From an uncultured Alphaproteobacteria bacterium (GTDB lineage: Bacteria; Pseudomonadota; Alphaproteobacteria; HIMB59; GCA-002718135), in contig CABYHL010000004.1 in NCBI GenBank assembly GCA_902518895.1, forward strand, positions 1-64,000: 64,000 nt of DNA, read 5' to 3'. Shown piece by piece: positions 50,975 to 60,857 of the stretch (its first letter is position 1; each line of letters begins with the position of its first letter). Both the position numbers and the translations under genes were made by a program. The notes below the pieces were generated by a model. That model had not been told where the DNA came from, made no database searches, and saw only the letters and a program-made list of their open reading frames with translations.

Positions 50975-50996
50975 TGAATCTAACCCACTCAATATT

Positions 50997-51071
50997 TGGA
51001 GCGGGCGAAGGGATTCGAACCCTCGACTTCAACCTTGGCAAGGTTGCGCTCTACCCCTGAGCTACGCCCGC
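50997..51071 (-). tRNA. tRNA-Gly(GCC), CCA encoded
   Basis: GCGGGCGTAGCTCAGGGGTAGAGCGCAACCTTGCCAAGGTTGAAGTCGAGGGTTCGAATCCCTTCGCCCGCTCCA folds as a cloverleaf with GCC anticodon. Confidence 0.97.
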
Positions 51072-51124
51072 TTAATCTACACAATTACCACTTTGAATTC
51101 ATAAGTCAATATTTGAGAAAATAT

Positions 51125-51943
51125 TCATTTAAATCTTCTTCTATAAACAATATCAACCAATAACATATGAGGAAGAGTTAATGCAGCAAGCCCTATAAAA
51201 ATTACTTTTAATAATGACTGATATAATGAAAAATTTTGGACCAAATAGTAAACAATTCCCAAACCACCAACCCAAGTAATAAATGTAAAAACTATTGTTG
51301 AATAAATAACAAATTTCTTATTTTTTAAATTTAAATAAATGTTTTTAATCAAATGCTTTAGATGCTTGTAAGTATGAAAGAAACAAAAATATATTGCAAA
51401 GCTCAGAAGTGGGTCAAGAAAATAAAAAATTAACAAAAGAAAAAATATTTCAACTACTCCTTTTCTTAATTTTTTTTCAAAGAAAGAAAGATAAATAAAA
51501 TATATTATTGATAATATTGTTAAAGAATATGGAATGAAAAAATATTTCTGTATTGAATAAATTTTATCACTAGTCAAATATTCAAATATTAAAAAAGACT
51601 GTTTTTCATTAAAGAATATAATTCCAAAAATAATAGTCATTCCATAAGTAAAACTTACAGAATACTTGAATTTATTTATTTTATAGTTTGTCCAATCACA
51701 TAAACCAAAATGAATTATAGTCATTATAATAAAAATAGTTAAGGCTAAAATAGGAAAGTATAACCAAAATATAATTACTAAGAAAAATAAAGTTAGATAG
51801 TAAAAGAGAAATTGAAAAAATTGAATTCTATTATTGAAGCCTACCAATGAGGCGACTGCACCATCAAAAGAACCATGAGGAAGTCCAATAAAAAAGATTA
51901 ATAAAAAAGAAATAACATTTAAAGTTGTAAGTTCTGCGATCAT
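51125..51943 (-). CDS. blh: Brp/Blh-type beta-carotene 15,15'-dioxygenase
   Basis: FFIGLPHGSFDGAVA, IHFGLCDW, CFFHTYKHLKHLI; downstream of crtY. Confidence 0.88.
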   Translation of the reverse strand: MIAELTTLNVISFLLIFFIGLPHGSFDGAVASLVGFNNRIQFFQFLFYYLTLFFLVIIFWLYFPILALTIFIIMTIIHFGLCDWTNYKINKFKYSVSFTYGMTIIFGIIFFNEKQSFLIFEYLTSDKIYSIQKYFFIPYSLTILSIIYFIYLSFFEKKLRKGVVEIFFLLLIFYFLDPLLSFAIYFCFFHTYKHLKHLIKNIYLNLKNKKFVIYSTIVFTFITWVGGLGIVYYLVQNFSLYQSLLKVIFIGLAALTLPHMLLVDIVYRRRFK

Positions 51944-51944
51944 T

Positions 51945-53027
51945 TTATTTAAAAAATTCTTTTATAAATGGTAACTTGGGCATACTTTTAATAATCTTTA
52001 ACTTAGTTAATAAATTTGACTCCCCCATCATAAAGCTTTGGAATTCATTTCCATCTAAATTAGAAGCAAGATTAATGAAAGATTGTCCATTTTCGTTATT
52101 ATTTTTTAAAAAATTAATAAAAATTTTATCCATTCTTCTTTCTAAAAATTTGTGAACACTTACATAATTTTTCTTTGAGTTTTTTAATAATTGAATATGT
52201 TTTATGAGAAATGAAAAAGCATATCCAGTTGAAGGTTTACAAGCACCCCCTCTAATTCCAATGTTGAAAATATTAGGGTTCGGTGAGTATTTTTCTTCAG
52301 CAAAAAACATTGGTATTATGCCTTTTTCTGTACTTCTTTCTTTAAATTCAATTATGTTGTTTTGAATTAAATATTCATTTATCTTGTCCCTGTACCAAGA
52401 ATTTTTGTAAACTTGCTTTGAAAATACTGTGGACTCAACAAGGGCTTTATTGTGACTAAATGGTAAAATATACATAAAGTGCAAAACGTTTTGTTCTTTT
52501 GTAAAATGCATTAGGGTTAACTTGTTTTCATTAAAAGTATTATCTGCTACAGTAATATTGACTCCAAAGAAGTGTTGTATCATCTCACCTTTTTTTTCTT
52601 TTATAGATCTTGAGTCATATATTTTTTCAGCATAGTATTCGTTGTTATCAGCAGTGATTATTTTAAAATAATTTTCTATAGGTATATATTGAATTACTGG
52701 TTCATTTTTTACATCTAGTATATTTTTTGTTTCTAAACAGTATTTTTTCCATCTTTTAAAACTAATTACACAATAAGGTTTATCAAAACTACTATGTGTG
52801 ATTTTTTTATTCCTATCACCAATGGTCCACTTAAACCATTTCTTTTCAATGATATTTTCGAAAGGTTTCATCCAATCAGTTAACCAAAAGCCAAAAAAAT
52901 TATCTCTATTATTTATATCTTCTTTTTCAAAAGCAATAATCTCGTTGGAACTATCTCCAAATAAAATTTTATTAACTGCTAATCCGCTAGGACCTAGACC
53001 AATTATTGCAGCTTTATAAATTTTCAT
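51945..53027 (-). CDS. crtY: Lycopene beta-cyclase
   Basis: AAIIGLGPSGLAVNKIL, GIRGGACKPSTGYAFSFL; cluster context. Confidence 0.88.
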   Translation of the reverse strand: MKIYKAAIIGLGPSGLAVNKILFGDSSNEIIAFEKEDINNRDNFFGFWLTDWMKPFENIIEKKWFKWTIGDRNKKITHSSFDKPYCVISFKRWKKYCLETKNILDVKNEPVIQYIPIENYFKIITADNNEYYAEKIYDSRSIKEKKGEMIQHFFGVNITVADNTFNENKLTLMHFTKEQNVLHFMYILPFSHNKALVESTVFSKQVYKNSWYRDKINEYLIQNNIIEFKERSTEKGIIPMFFAEEKYSPNPNIFNIGIRGGACKPSTGYAFSFLIKHIQLLKNSKKNYVSVHKFLERRMDKIFINFLKNNNENGQSFINLASNLDGNEFQSFMMGESNLLTKLKIIKSMPKLPFIKEFFK

Positions 53028-53895
53028 TTGGAAAACTTTTTCTTATTTTTTGATATTTATAATTCAAGAAAGGGATAAAAATAAAAATAAAAATTGATTT
53101 AATTGTAATTACAATTTTTTCAAATTTGTTTAAATACACTCTTTCTTCATTATATTTTTTCTTCCTTGATATAATCTTAATACCAATACCTCTATAGACA
53201 TTTGCCGCAATAAATATTCCTAGTCTGTTAGGTAAAGGAATGTATTTTAAGCCAGTAAAACCATTTTTATAAAATTTATCTGATAAACTTATTAACTTAT
53301 GAATTGCTTTAGATATTTCATCAATTCTTTCAGAACTTAGTTCATCGATTTTATTAAGATTATCCAATGATATACCTGGTATCCAAGTAGCAGGTAAATA
53401 AATTCTTTTCATTTTTGAATCTTCATACACATCACGTGCAATATTTGTTAATTGCATTCCAATTCCCAAATCTACAGCACATTGTTCTGCATTTTTATTT
53501 GTTACACCAATAATTTTAGACATCATTAATCCAACAGTTCCAGCAACATGATAAGAGTATTTTATAAGCTCTTCTGTGTTTTGAATTCTAGGTTTTCTTT
53601 GGTCAAAAATTAAACCCTCAATTAAATCAATTAAAATTAAATTATTAATTTTGTTTTTTTTCAAAAAAATATTTACATTATTGTTTTTGTTATTCTTAAT
53701 TTCTTCAATTGAACTATTTAAAAAATGGGTTTTATCTACATTATTTTTATCAGCCACATCATCAAAATATCTGCAGATTGAGTATAAAATTCCAGCATTT
53801 TTTTTTGAACTTTTTGATAAAAAAAAACTCGCCCAGTAAAAGCTTTTACCTTCTCTTTTAAGATCAATCATTGAATTAAGCTCTAAATTGATCAT
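53014..53895 (-). CDS. crtB: Phytoene synthase
   Basis: YSICRYFDDVADKN, GIGMQLTNIARDVYEDSKMKRIYLP. Confidence 0.93.
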   Translation of the reverse strand: MINLELNSMIDLKREGKSFYWASFFLSKSSKKNAGILYSICRYFDDVADKNNVDKTHFLNSSIEEIKNNKNNNVNIFLKKNKINNLILIDLIEGLIFDQRKPRIQNTEELIKYSYHVAGTVGLMMSKIIGVTNKNAEQCAVDLGIGMQLTNIARDVYEDSKMKRIYLPATWIPGISLDNLNKIDELSSERIDEISKAIHKLISLSDKFYKNGFTGLKYIPLPNRLGIFIAANVYRGIGIKIISRKKKYNEERVYLNKFEKIVITIKSIFIFIFIPFLNYKYQKIRKSFPNENL

Positions 53896-53897
53896 AG

Positions 53898-55373
53898 TTA
53901 TCTTAGTTCAGCTTTGATGATATTTTCAACAACTTTAGCAGAGGAAAGAACACCTGGTATCCCAGCCCCAGGGTGAGATCCTGCGGTAGAAAAATACAGA
54001 TTTTTAATTTTATTATCTTTATTATGATATCTAAACCAGGCTGATTGAGTAAAGATAGGAGCTATAGAAAAACCTGCGCCATGCATTGAATTGTAATCAT
54101 TTTTAAAATCTTTAGGATTCATCCAAAAAACGTCAGTGATATTTTTCTCTAAATCTGGCATAATTGTTTTTGATAATTCTTTAACTATTTTATTTTTAAG
54201 ATTTTCTGATTCAATATCCCAATCAATGTTGCCTTGTAAATTTGGTACGGGACACAATACATAAAAACTATCACACCCTTCAGGGGCAAACGATTTATCT
54301 GTTGCAGTTGGTCTATGAATATACAAAGAAAAATCTTCTGATAAAATTTTATTTTTAAAAATATCATGAAGCAAAGACTTAAATCTTTCTGTCATCCAAA
54401 TAGTGTGATGGGCAACTTTATGATATTGTTTTGTTGTACCAAAGAAAAGTACAAAAAGACCCATAGAATATAATAAGTTTTTTTCTCTTAACACAGGTCT
54501 GATCAAATTTTCTTTTTTTAAAAGTTTAGAATAAACCATTGGTGGATCAGCATTACAAACAACCAGATCAATATCGATAATTTCTTCTTTGTTTGTTAGT
54601 ATTTTTGTTATCTTATTATTTTCAACAATAAATTGTTTTGCTTCTGTATTTGTTTTAATTTTAATGCCACACTCAATCATTAATTTTTTTAACTCATATA
54701 CAATTTTACCAGTTCCACCCATACAAAAAAATACTCCCCACTTTCTCTCTAAATAATGAATTAATGCATAAATCGATGTTGTTGTATGTGGATCACCCCC
54801 AACTAAAAGAGGATGAATTGAAAATGCTTTTCTAAGATAAGGGTTTTTTAAATAAGTGTTTACAAGTTGAGATACTGTTAAGTAGCTTTTTAAAATTATT
54901 AAATTAGGAATAACGCCTAACATTTTAAAAAAAGAAATAAATGGTTTGTCAGCTAGTTTTGTAAAACCTACATCAAATATTTTTTTTGATTGATTTAAAA
55001 GTTTTTTATATCCTTTTATATCTCTTTTATCAAATTTACTTATCTCACTATTTGTTTTTTCAACTGTAGAACAATAATCAAAAGTCTTACCGTCATGAAA
55101 ATAATATCTATACCAGGGTTCAAGAGGAACAAAATTCAAATAATCTTCTCTTTTTTTTCCAAATAAACTAAATAATTCATCAAAAAGAAAAGGTGCTGTT
55201 ATAACAGTAGGTCCAGCATCATGTTTAAAACCATTGACTTCAAACACTCTTGCTCTTCCTCCAAGCTCGTCTAGTTTTTCAATAATTGTTGTATCATAGC
55301 CTAACTTTTTTAATCTTAAGCTAATCGCTATACCTCCAAAACCACTTCCTATAACTACTGCTTTTTTTCCCAT
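53898..55373 (-). CDS. crtI: Phytoene desaturase
   Basis: AVVIGSGFGGIAISLRLKKLGYDTTIIEK; YFSTAGSHPGAGIPGVLSSAKVV. Confidence 0.95.
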   Translation of the reverse strand: MGKKAVVIGSGFGGIAISLRLKKLGYDTTIIEKLDELGGRARVFEVNGFKHDAGPTVITAPFLFDELFSLFGKKREDYLNFVPLEPWYRYYFHDGKTFDYCSTVEKTNSEISKFDKRDIKGYKKLLNQSKKIFDVGFTKLADKPFISFFKMLGVIPNLIILKSYLTVSQLVNTYLKNPYLRKAFSIHPLLVGGDPHTTTSIYALIHYLERKWGVFFCMGGTGKIVYELKKLMIECGIKIKTNTEAKQFIVENNKITKILTNKEEIIDIDLVVCNADPPMVYSKLLKKENLIRPVLREKNLLYSMGLFVLFFGTTKQYHKVAHHTIWMTERFKSLLHDIFKNKILSEDFSLYIHRPTATDKSFAPEGCDSFYVLCPVPNLQGNIDWDIESENLKNKIVKELSKTIMPDLEKNITDVFWMNPKDFKNDYNSMHGAGFSIAPIFTQSAWFRYHNKDNKIKNLYFSTAGSHPGAGIPGVLSSAKVVENIIKAELR

Positions 55374-55430
55374 TGTTAATTTTGTAATTGTATTTAAATA
55401 CCTTATTTCTTAATAAATATAATATTATTT

Positions 55431-55943
55431 ATGCTTACAAAGACAGATTTATTTGAATTACTTAGTGTAAAAAATAAAGATTTTCAAATTCATGATCATG
55501 ATCCTTTATTTACAGTTGAAGATTCTGAAAATCTCAGAGGTGAAATTAAAGGAGCACATACCAAAAATTTATTTTTAAAAAATAAAAAAAATAATTTTTT
55601 TCTTTTCAGTTGTGATGAAAATGCAAAGGTTGATTTAAAGCAATTTTCTAAATCTATCGATGCTAAGAATTTATCATTTGCTAATGCTGAATATTTAGAA
55701 GAATTTTTGGGTATTAAGCCAGGATCAGTCTCACCATTTGCTCTTCTTAACGATAAAGATAATGTTGTTGCATTTTACTTAGATGAAAAACTTTTTAACA
55801 GTGAAATAATTAACTTCCACCCCCTAATAAATACCACAACTATAAGTATAAAGACTTCAGAGTTTATAAACTTCCTCCTTGAAAATAATAAAAAAATTCA
55901 TATTTTTTCTCTAGATAGTTATAGTATAGTCAAATCTTTATGA
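55431..55943 (+). CDS. YbaK/ProX-like prolyl-tRNA editing domain protein
   Basis: GAHTKNLFLKNKKNNFFLFS, LGIKPGSVSPFALLND. Confidence 0.9.
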   Translation: MLTKTDLFELLSVKNKDFQIHDHDPLFTVEDSENLRGEIKGAHTKNLFLKNKKNNFFLFSCDENAKVDLKQFSKSIDAKNLSFANAEYLEEFLGIKPGSVSPFALLNDKDNVVAFYLDEKLFNSEIINFHPLINTTTISIKTSEFINFLLENNKKIHIFSLDSYSIVKSL

Positions 55944-56806
55944 GTGAAAATTCAAATATAATCGATGTTACTGAAACAGAGTTTAATGATAAGGTAATTG
56001 AGGCAAGTGAAAGTAAATTAATTGTTGTTGATTTTTGGGCTCCTTGGTGTGGTCCTTGTAAACAGTTAACACCAATTTTAGAAAAAATAATATTAAAATC
56101 TGGAGATAAAGTCACCTTAGTAAAAATTAATATTGATGAAAATCAACAAATTGCTGCGCAATTAAGAATTCAATCAATTCCTACTGTATATGCATTCAAA
56201 AATAAACAAATTGTTAATGCATTTCAGGGTGTTATTCCTGAAGGTCAAATTATAGATTTTATTGAAAAATGCTTGGGATCTAAAATTAATGAAGATTTCA
56301 CTGAATTTTATAAAGAAATAGAAAGCGCAATGGTTGAAGATAGGTTTGAAGAAGCTAAAGAGACTCTTCTAGAATTTATTTCTAAAAACACAGATGAAAT
56401 TAAAGGTATTTGTTTTTATTTAGAGTGTTTGATCGAGCTTAAACAATTTGAAGAGGTTGAAGTGTTCATTAGTTCATTAGAAAAAGATGTACAAGAAAAA
56501 GATGAGGTTAAACAGGTTTTAAAAAAATTGGAAATTGTAAAAAATAATTCATCCGGACCAAATATTATTGATTTACTTGGTAAACTTGAGAATGAACCAG
56601 ATAATATTGATTTAATTTTAGAGATATCAGATAAATATTTTTCAATGAAAGAATATGAAAATGGAATGGATTTGCTTCTTAAAAATTATCCAAAAAATAG
56701 GGATAGTATAAAAAATAAGATGGTAGAATTTTTTGCTGTACTTGGAAATACTGATCAAGTTACCATTCAATATAGGAAAAAACTTTCACAATTAATGTTT
56801 TCTTAA
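55940..56806 (+). CDS. Thioredoxin-domain protein with TPR-like tail (YbbN/CnoX-like)
   Basis: VVDFWAPWCGPCKQLTPILEK; C-terminal helical repeats. Confidence 0.9.
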   Translation: MSENSNIIDVTETEFNDKVIEASESKLIVVDFWAPWCGPCKQLTPILEKIILKSGDKVTLVKINIDENQQIAAQLRIQSIPTVYAFKNKQIVNAFQGVIPEGQIIDFIEKCLGSKINEDFTEFYKEIESAMVEDRFEEAKETLLEFISKNTDEIKGICFYLECLIELKQFEEVEVFISSLEKDVQEKDEVKQVLKKLEIVKNNSSGPNIIDLLGKLENEPDNIDLILEISDKYFSMKEYENGMDLLLKNYPKNRDSIKNKMVEFFAVLGNTDQVTIQYRKKLSQLMFS

Positions 56807-56807
56807 C

Positions 56808-57401
56808 ATGGAGATCCCTATTTTTCCTCTAAACGGCGCCGTCCTTTTTCCTGGAACAAGCTTACCTCTGAATATATTTGAAAAAAGATACATTGAGATG
56901 GTTGACTACGCTCTTTCAAAAGAAAGGTTCATAGGTATGATACAATCTGATGAAAAAAATAGGCTCTATAATATTGGTTGTATCGGTAAAATTCATAGTT
57001 TTAGTGAAACAACAGACGGACGATATTTAATTAGTCTTCAAGGTACTAATTGTTTTAAAGTTAAGAAAGAGTTAGAAAAAAAATATAAGTTTAGGTTAGT
57101 TGAAGCAGAAATGTTGGATTTTGAGGAAGATAAAAACATTATAAATGAAAAACAAAAAAATAATCTTTTAGATAAGTATAGCCAATATATTAAAGTCAAA
57201 AAAATTAACTTAAACTTAGAAGAAATTCAAAATATTGATTTTAATCAAATTGTAAAGTTTATAGCAATGATATCCCCTTTTAGTGACATTGAAAAACAGG
57301 TTCTTTTGGAAACAAAAAATTTAAGTGATTTTTATAAAAAACTTCATTCAATTTTAGAGCTTGAGATCGTTGAAGATAATAATAGTAAAACTATTAATTA
57401 A
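56808..57401 (+). CDS. LON N-terminal (substrate-binding) domain protein
   Basis: IPIFPLNGAVLFPGTSLPLNIFEKRYIEMV. Confidence 0.93.
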   Translation: MEIPIFPLNGAVLFPGTSLPLNIFEKRYIEMVDYALSKERFIGMIQSDEKNRLYNIGCIGKIHSFSETTDGRYLISLQGTNCFKVKKELEKKYKFRLVEAEMLDFEEDKNIINEKQKNNLLDKYSQYIKVKKINLNLEEIQNIDFNQIVKFIAMISPFSDIEKQVLLETKNLSDFYKKLHSILELEIVEDNNSKTIN

Positions 57402-58575
57402 CACCCATAGCAAAATCACTTATCTGATTTTTTAATTTTTTACTTTTCTCCATTAAATTGATAGCTGAAAACCTTGCATAATTAAAAATAGTATTGTCTA
57501 ATTTAAAAACACTATCAACTTTATCAGTGATTTGATACAGCCTATAAGCTTTGAAAAAATTATCTTTCTGAAATTCTTTACAAAATATTTCATCTCCTAA
57601 TTCCAAACCTAGAGAGTTATATTTTTTAACAAGATTAAATATACTTTCTACATCTTGCATGCCTAGATTCCATCCTTGTCCTGCAATTGGATGAAATGAG
57701 TGAGCTGAATCACCTAAATAAATAATTCTATTCTCAAAAAATTTAGAGTTTAAGTGAGCTTTTAATGGAAAAGTTTGTTTGGTTATTATTTTATTTATCT
57801 CCCCTACACTTCCCTGTATCTTTTCGTTTAGAATAGAAATAATACTATTATCATCTAAAGAAAGTAAAGAGTTTATAAATTTATTAGTGTTTGTCCAAAC
57901 TATGGAGCTTTGAAACTGATTTTTATTTTTTTGCATTGGTAAGATTGCAAGAGGTCCATTTTTAAAAAAGAACTCATATGCAGTGTTATTGTGATTCTTT
58001 GAGTGATAAAAATTTATTACTATTGCCTTTTTTTTATAATCTTTTCTATAAATTGGTGTTTTAAAAATTTTTCTTATAGAGCTGTTTTTCCCATCACACG
58101 CAAACAGAATATTTGTATTAACATAGAAACTATTTTGCTTGGTTATGATCCTATCGCCTTGATAAAAAATATCTTTAATAGAAACATTATTAAAAATTTC
58201 TACATTTTTTTGTTTTTGTAATTTTTTATACAAGCAATGAAGTATAAATTCGTTTTTAACTATATATCCAAGATTGGATTTTCTTCTTTGGTTGTCAAAA
58301 TATATTTTGTTTGATTGATTTCTGTCTATTATCTGAATATTCTTTATTGGTTCCGCATAATTTCCAATTTCGTCCCAAATATTTATTTCTTCAAGAAATT
58401 TTTTCGTACCTTCTGAAATTGCTGTTGTTCTTTTGTCTAAAATATTTTTATGATTAAACTTAGCATTTTGCTCTAAAACTACTACTTTATTACCAAGTTT
58501 AGAAAGTGAATATGCTGTAACGGCCCCTATCAGACCTCCACCTATTATATTAATGTTTGATTGAATTTCTTTCAT
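57394..58575 (-). CDS. UbiH/UbiF/Coq6-family FAD monooxygenase
   Basis: INIIGGGLIGAVTAYSL; YLGDSAHSFHPIAGQGWNLGMQDVESI. Confidence 0.9.
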   Translation of the reverse strand: MKEIQSNINIIGGGLIGAVTAYSLSKLGNKVVVLEQNAKFNHKNILDKRTTAISEGTKKFLEEINIWDEIGNYAEPIKNIQIIDRNQSNKIYFDNQRRKSNLGYIVKNEFILHCLYKKLQKQKNVEIFNNVSIKDIFYQGDRIITKQNSFYVNTNILFACDGKNSSIRKIFKTPIYRKDYKKKAIVINFYHSKNHNNTAYEFFFKNGPLAILPMQKNKNQFQSSIVWTNTNKFINSLLSLDDNSIISILNEKIQGSVGEINKIITKQTFPLKAHLNSKFFENRIIYLGDSAHSFHPIAGQGWNLGMQDVESIFNLVKKYNSLGLELGDEIFCKEFQKDNFFKAYRLYQITDKVDSVFKLDNTIFNYARFSAINLMEKSKKLKNQISDFAMGVN

Positions 58576-58622
58576 AATTTTCTTCGAATTACCATAATCT
58601 AAATGTATTACAATCTAACTAT

Positions 58623-60857
58623 ATGTTCAAGTATGGTTCATTTAGAAATTTCGTTCTTAAATTTTTAGTAGGTATAATTTTATTTGGATTTGGCCTGTCT
58701 TTTTTTGCAAGTCTTTATTCGTACTCTCCAAATGATCCGGGCTTTAATCAATTAAACTATAATATTAGTGATAATAAAATTAAAAATCTTTTGGGTTTTT
58801 TTGGTGCATATTTATCAAGTTATTCATTAATTTTTGTTGGCACGCTAAGTTATTTGTTGGCATTTTTTATAACTATAGAAGGCAGCAAGTTATTCTTAGG
58901 CACAACAAGCCGGTTAATAATACTTAAATTTTTATCAAACCTCACAGGAATAATAATTATTAATGTTTCTTTAAAATTAGTTGGTATTACCTATTTGAAG
59001 ACAGGTTTAATCTCTCAATTCTTAATAGATATACTTAAAAATTTTAATTTAAATTTTTTGGAAAATATTTTTATATTTTTTATTATAAATTTTTTCCTTT
59101 TAATATTTGGGATAATTTTAATATTATTATCTTTTAAAATAAATTTATCCTGGATAAATAAAATTGCTTCTTTCTTAAAGTTTTTTAAATACTTTAAAAT
59201 TTTGTTTTCGATATTTAAGTTGCTAAAATATGTGAAAATTAAAAAAAACCCAGCTAAGAAAAATTTAAGAAGTGAGCCTACAATAAGAAAAAAAAATTAT
59301 GTTAATTTAAATAAAGAAAAAAGCGTAAAATCAAAAAATGAAAAACAACTTGAGATGGATAGTTTTAGCTTTACCCTCCCATCAACAAGTCTTCTTTCAA
59401 AATCAAATTTAAGAAATAATAAACATAAAGAGTTAGATAAAATAAATGAGAATGCTGCCATAAAATTAGAGAAAACACTTTCTGAATATGGTGTGGATGG
59501 AAAGATTATTGGTTTTAGTAGTGGCCCAATTGTAACTCTGTTTGAGTTTGTGCCAAATGCTGGTATCAAATCTAGTAAAGTAATAGGTTTGTCAGATGAT
59601 ATTGCTAGAGCAATGTCATCAATTTCAGCCAGAATATCTACCCAACCAGGAAAAACGAGTTTGGGAATTGAAATTCCTAATACAAAAAGGGATAGTGTTT
59701 TGTTTGGTGATTTAATTGATGAAGAAGAGTTTAAATTAGAAAATGACTCTCTTACATTGGCCCTTGGTAAAGACATATCAGGTAAAAGTGTTTTTGCAAA
59801 TTTAGAAAGAATGCCTCATTTATTAATTGCTGGAACAACAGGCTCAGGAAAATCAGTGGGTATTAATACGATGATATTGAGTATACTTTATAAATTTAAA
59901 CCTAATGAATGTAAATTGATATTAATTGATCCTAAAATGTTAGAGTTGAGTATATATGAAGACATTCCACATTTACTTACACCTGTTGTTACAGATCCAA
60001 AAAAAGCAGTATTTGCTCTTAAATGGGTGGTTAGGGAAATGGAAAATCGATATAAATTAATGAGTTCTTTAAATGTAAAAAATATAGATTCTTATAATAA
60101 TAAAGTTTTAAGTACCATTTCTTCTGGTAGAAAATTGTATAGAGAGGTTCAAACAGGTATTGATGATGATACAAGAATGCCAATTATTGAAAAACAAGAA
60201 ATTCTTTTAGAAAAAATGCCTTTCATTGTTGTTGTTATTGATGAAATGGCAGACTTGATGATGGTAGCAGGAAAAGAGGTTGAGTCATTAGTTCAAAGAT
60301 TAGCACAGATGGCAAGAGCATCAGGTATACATTTGATTACAGCCACCCAAAGACCTAGTGTTGATGTTATTACTGGTACAATAAAAGCAAATTTCCCAAG
60401 CAGAATTAGTTATAAGGTATCAAGCAAATTTGATAGCAGAACAATTCTAAACGAAATGGGTGCTGAGCAACTGCTAGGAAGTGGTGATATGTTATTTTTA
60501 GAAAATGGAGGAATAATACAAAGGCTTCATGGTGGTTTTGTTTCAGAAAATGAAGTTGATAAAGTTGTTAGTCATATAAAAAACCAAGCAACATTTGATT
60601 ATAAGAAAGAAATATCATTATCAGAAGAAAATTTAAACGGATTATCCAATAAAGATTTAATTTCGAACAATACTGATGATCTTTATAACAAAGCGATTGA
60701 TATTGTTGTTAAACAACAAAAGGTTTCTACAAGTTATATTCAGAGATATCTTCAAATTGGTTATAATAGAGCTGCCAGAATAGTAGAAAAAATGGAAGAG
60801 GATGGGATAATTAGCGAGGCCAATAATGCTGGTAAAAGACATGTGCTTAAGAAATAA
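58623..60857 (+). CDS. ftsK: DNA translocase FtsK
   Basis: N-terminal TMs; LLIAGTTGSGKSVGINTMI; VIDEMADLMMVAGKEVE; C-terminal winged helix. Confidence 0.96.
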   Translation: MFKYGSFRNFVLKFLVGIILFGFGLSFFASLYSYSPNDPGFNQLNYNISDNKIKNLLGFFGAYLSSYSLIFVGTLSYLLAFFITIEGSKLFLGTTSRLIILKFLSNLTGIIIINVSLKLVGITYLKTGLISQFLIDILKNFNLNFLENIFIFFIINFFLLIFGIILILLSFKINLSWINKIASFLKFFKYFKILFSIFKLLKYVKIKKNPAKKNLRSEPTIRKKNYVNLNKEKSVKSKNEKQLEMDSFSFTLPSTSLLSKSNLRNNKHKELDKINENAAIKLEKTLSEYGVDGKIIGFSSGPIVTLFEFVPNAGIKSSKVIGLSDDIARAMSSISARISTQPGKTSLGIEIPNTKRDSVLFGDLIDEEEFKLENDSLTLALGKDISGKSVFANLERMPHLLIAGTTGSGKSVGINTMILSILYKFKPNECKLILIDPKMLELSIYEDIPHLLTPVVTDPKKAVFALKWVVREMENRYKLMSSLNVKNIDSYNNKVLSTISSGRKLYREVQTGIDDDTRMPIIEKQEILLEKMPFIVVVIDEMADLMMVAGKEVESLVQRLAQMARASGIHLITATQRPSVDVITGTIKANFPSRISYKVSSKFDSRTILNEMGAEQLLGSGDMLFLENGGIIQRLHGGFVSENEVDKVVSHIKNQATFDYKKEISLSEENLNGLSNKDLISNNTDDLYNKAIDIVVKQQKVSTSYIQRYLQIGYNRAARIVEKMEEDGIISEANNAGKRHVLKK

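Larger units (their letters stand above)
46433..50996. mobile_element. Inferred element A (youngest), cargo secreted protein + MORN genes + truncated integrase
   Basis: Between scar 3 and intact tRNA-Gly; matched signatures at 46498-46519 and 50953-50974; integrase fragment beside the tRNA. Confidence 0.75.

Noticed and set aside
59297-59776. 159-aa minus-strand ORF
   Set aside because: Antisense to ftsK motor region; shadow ORF despite length.
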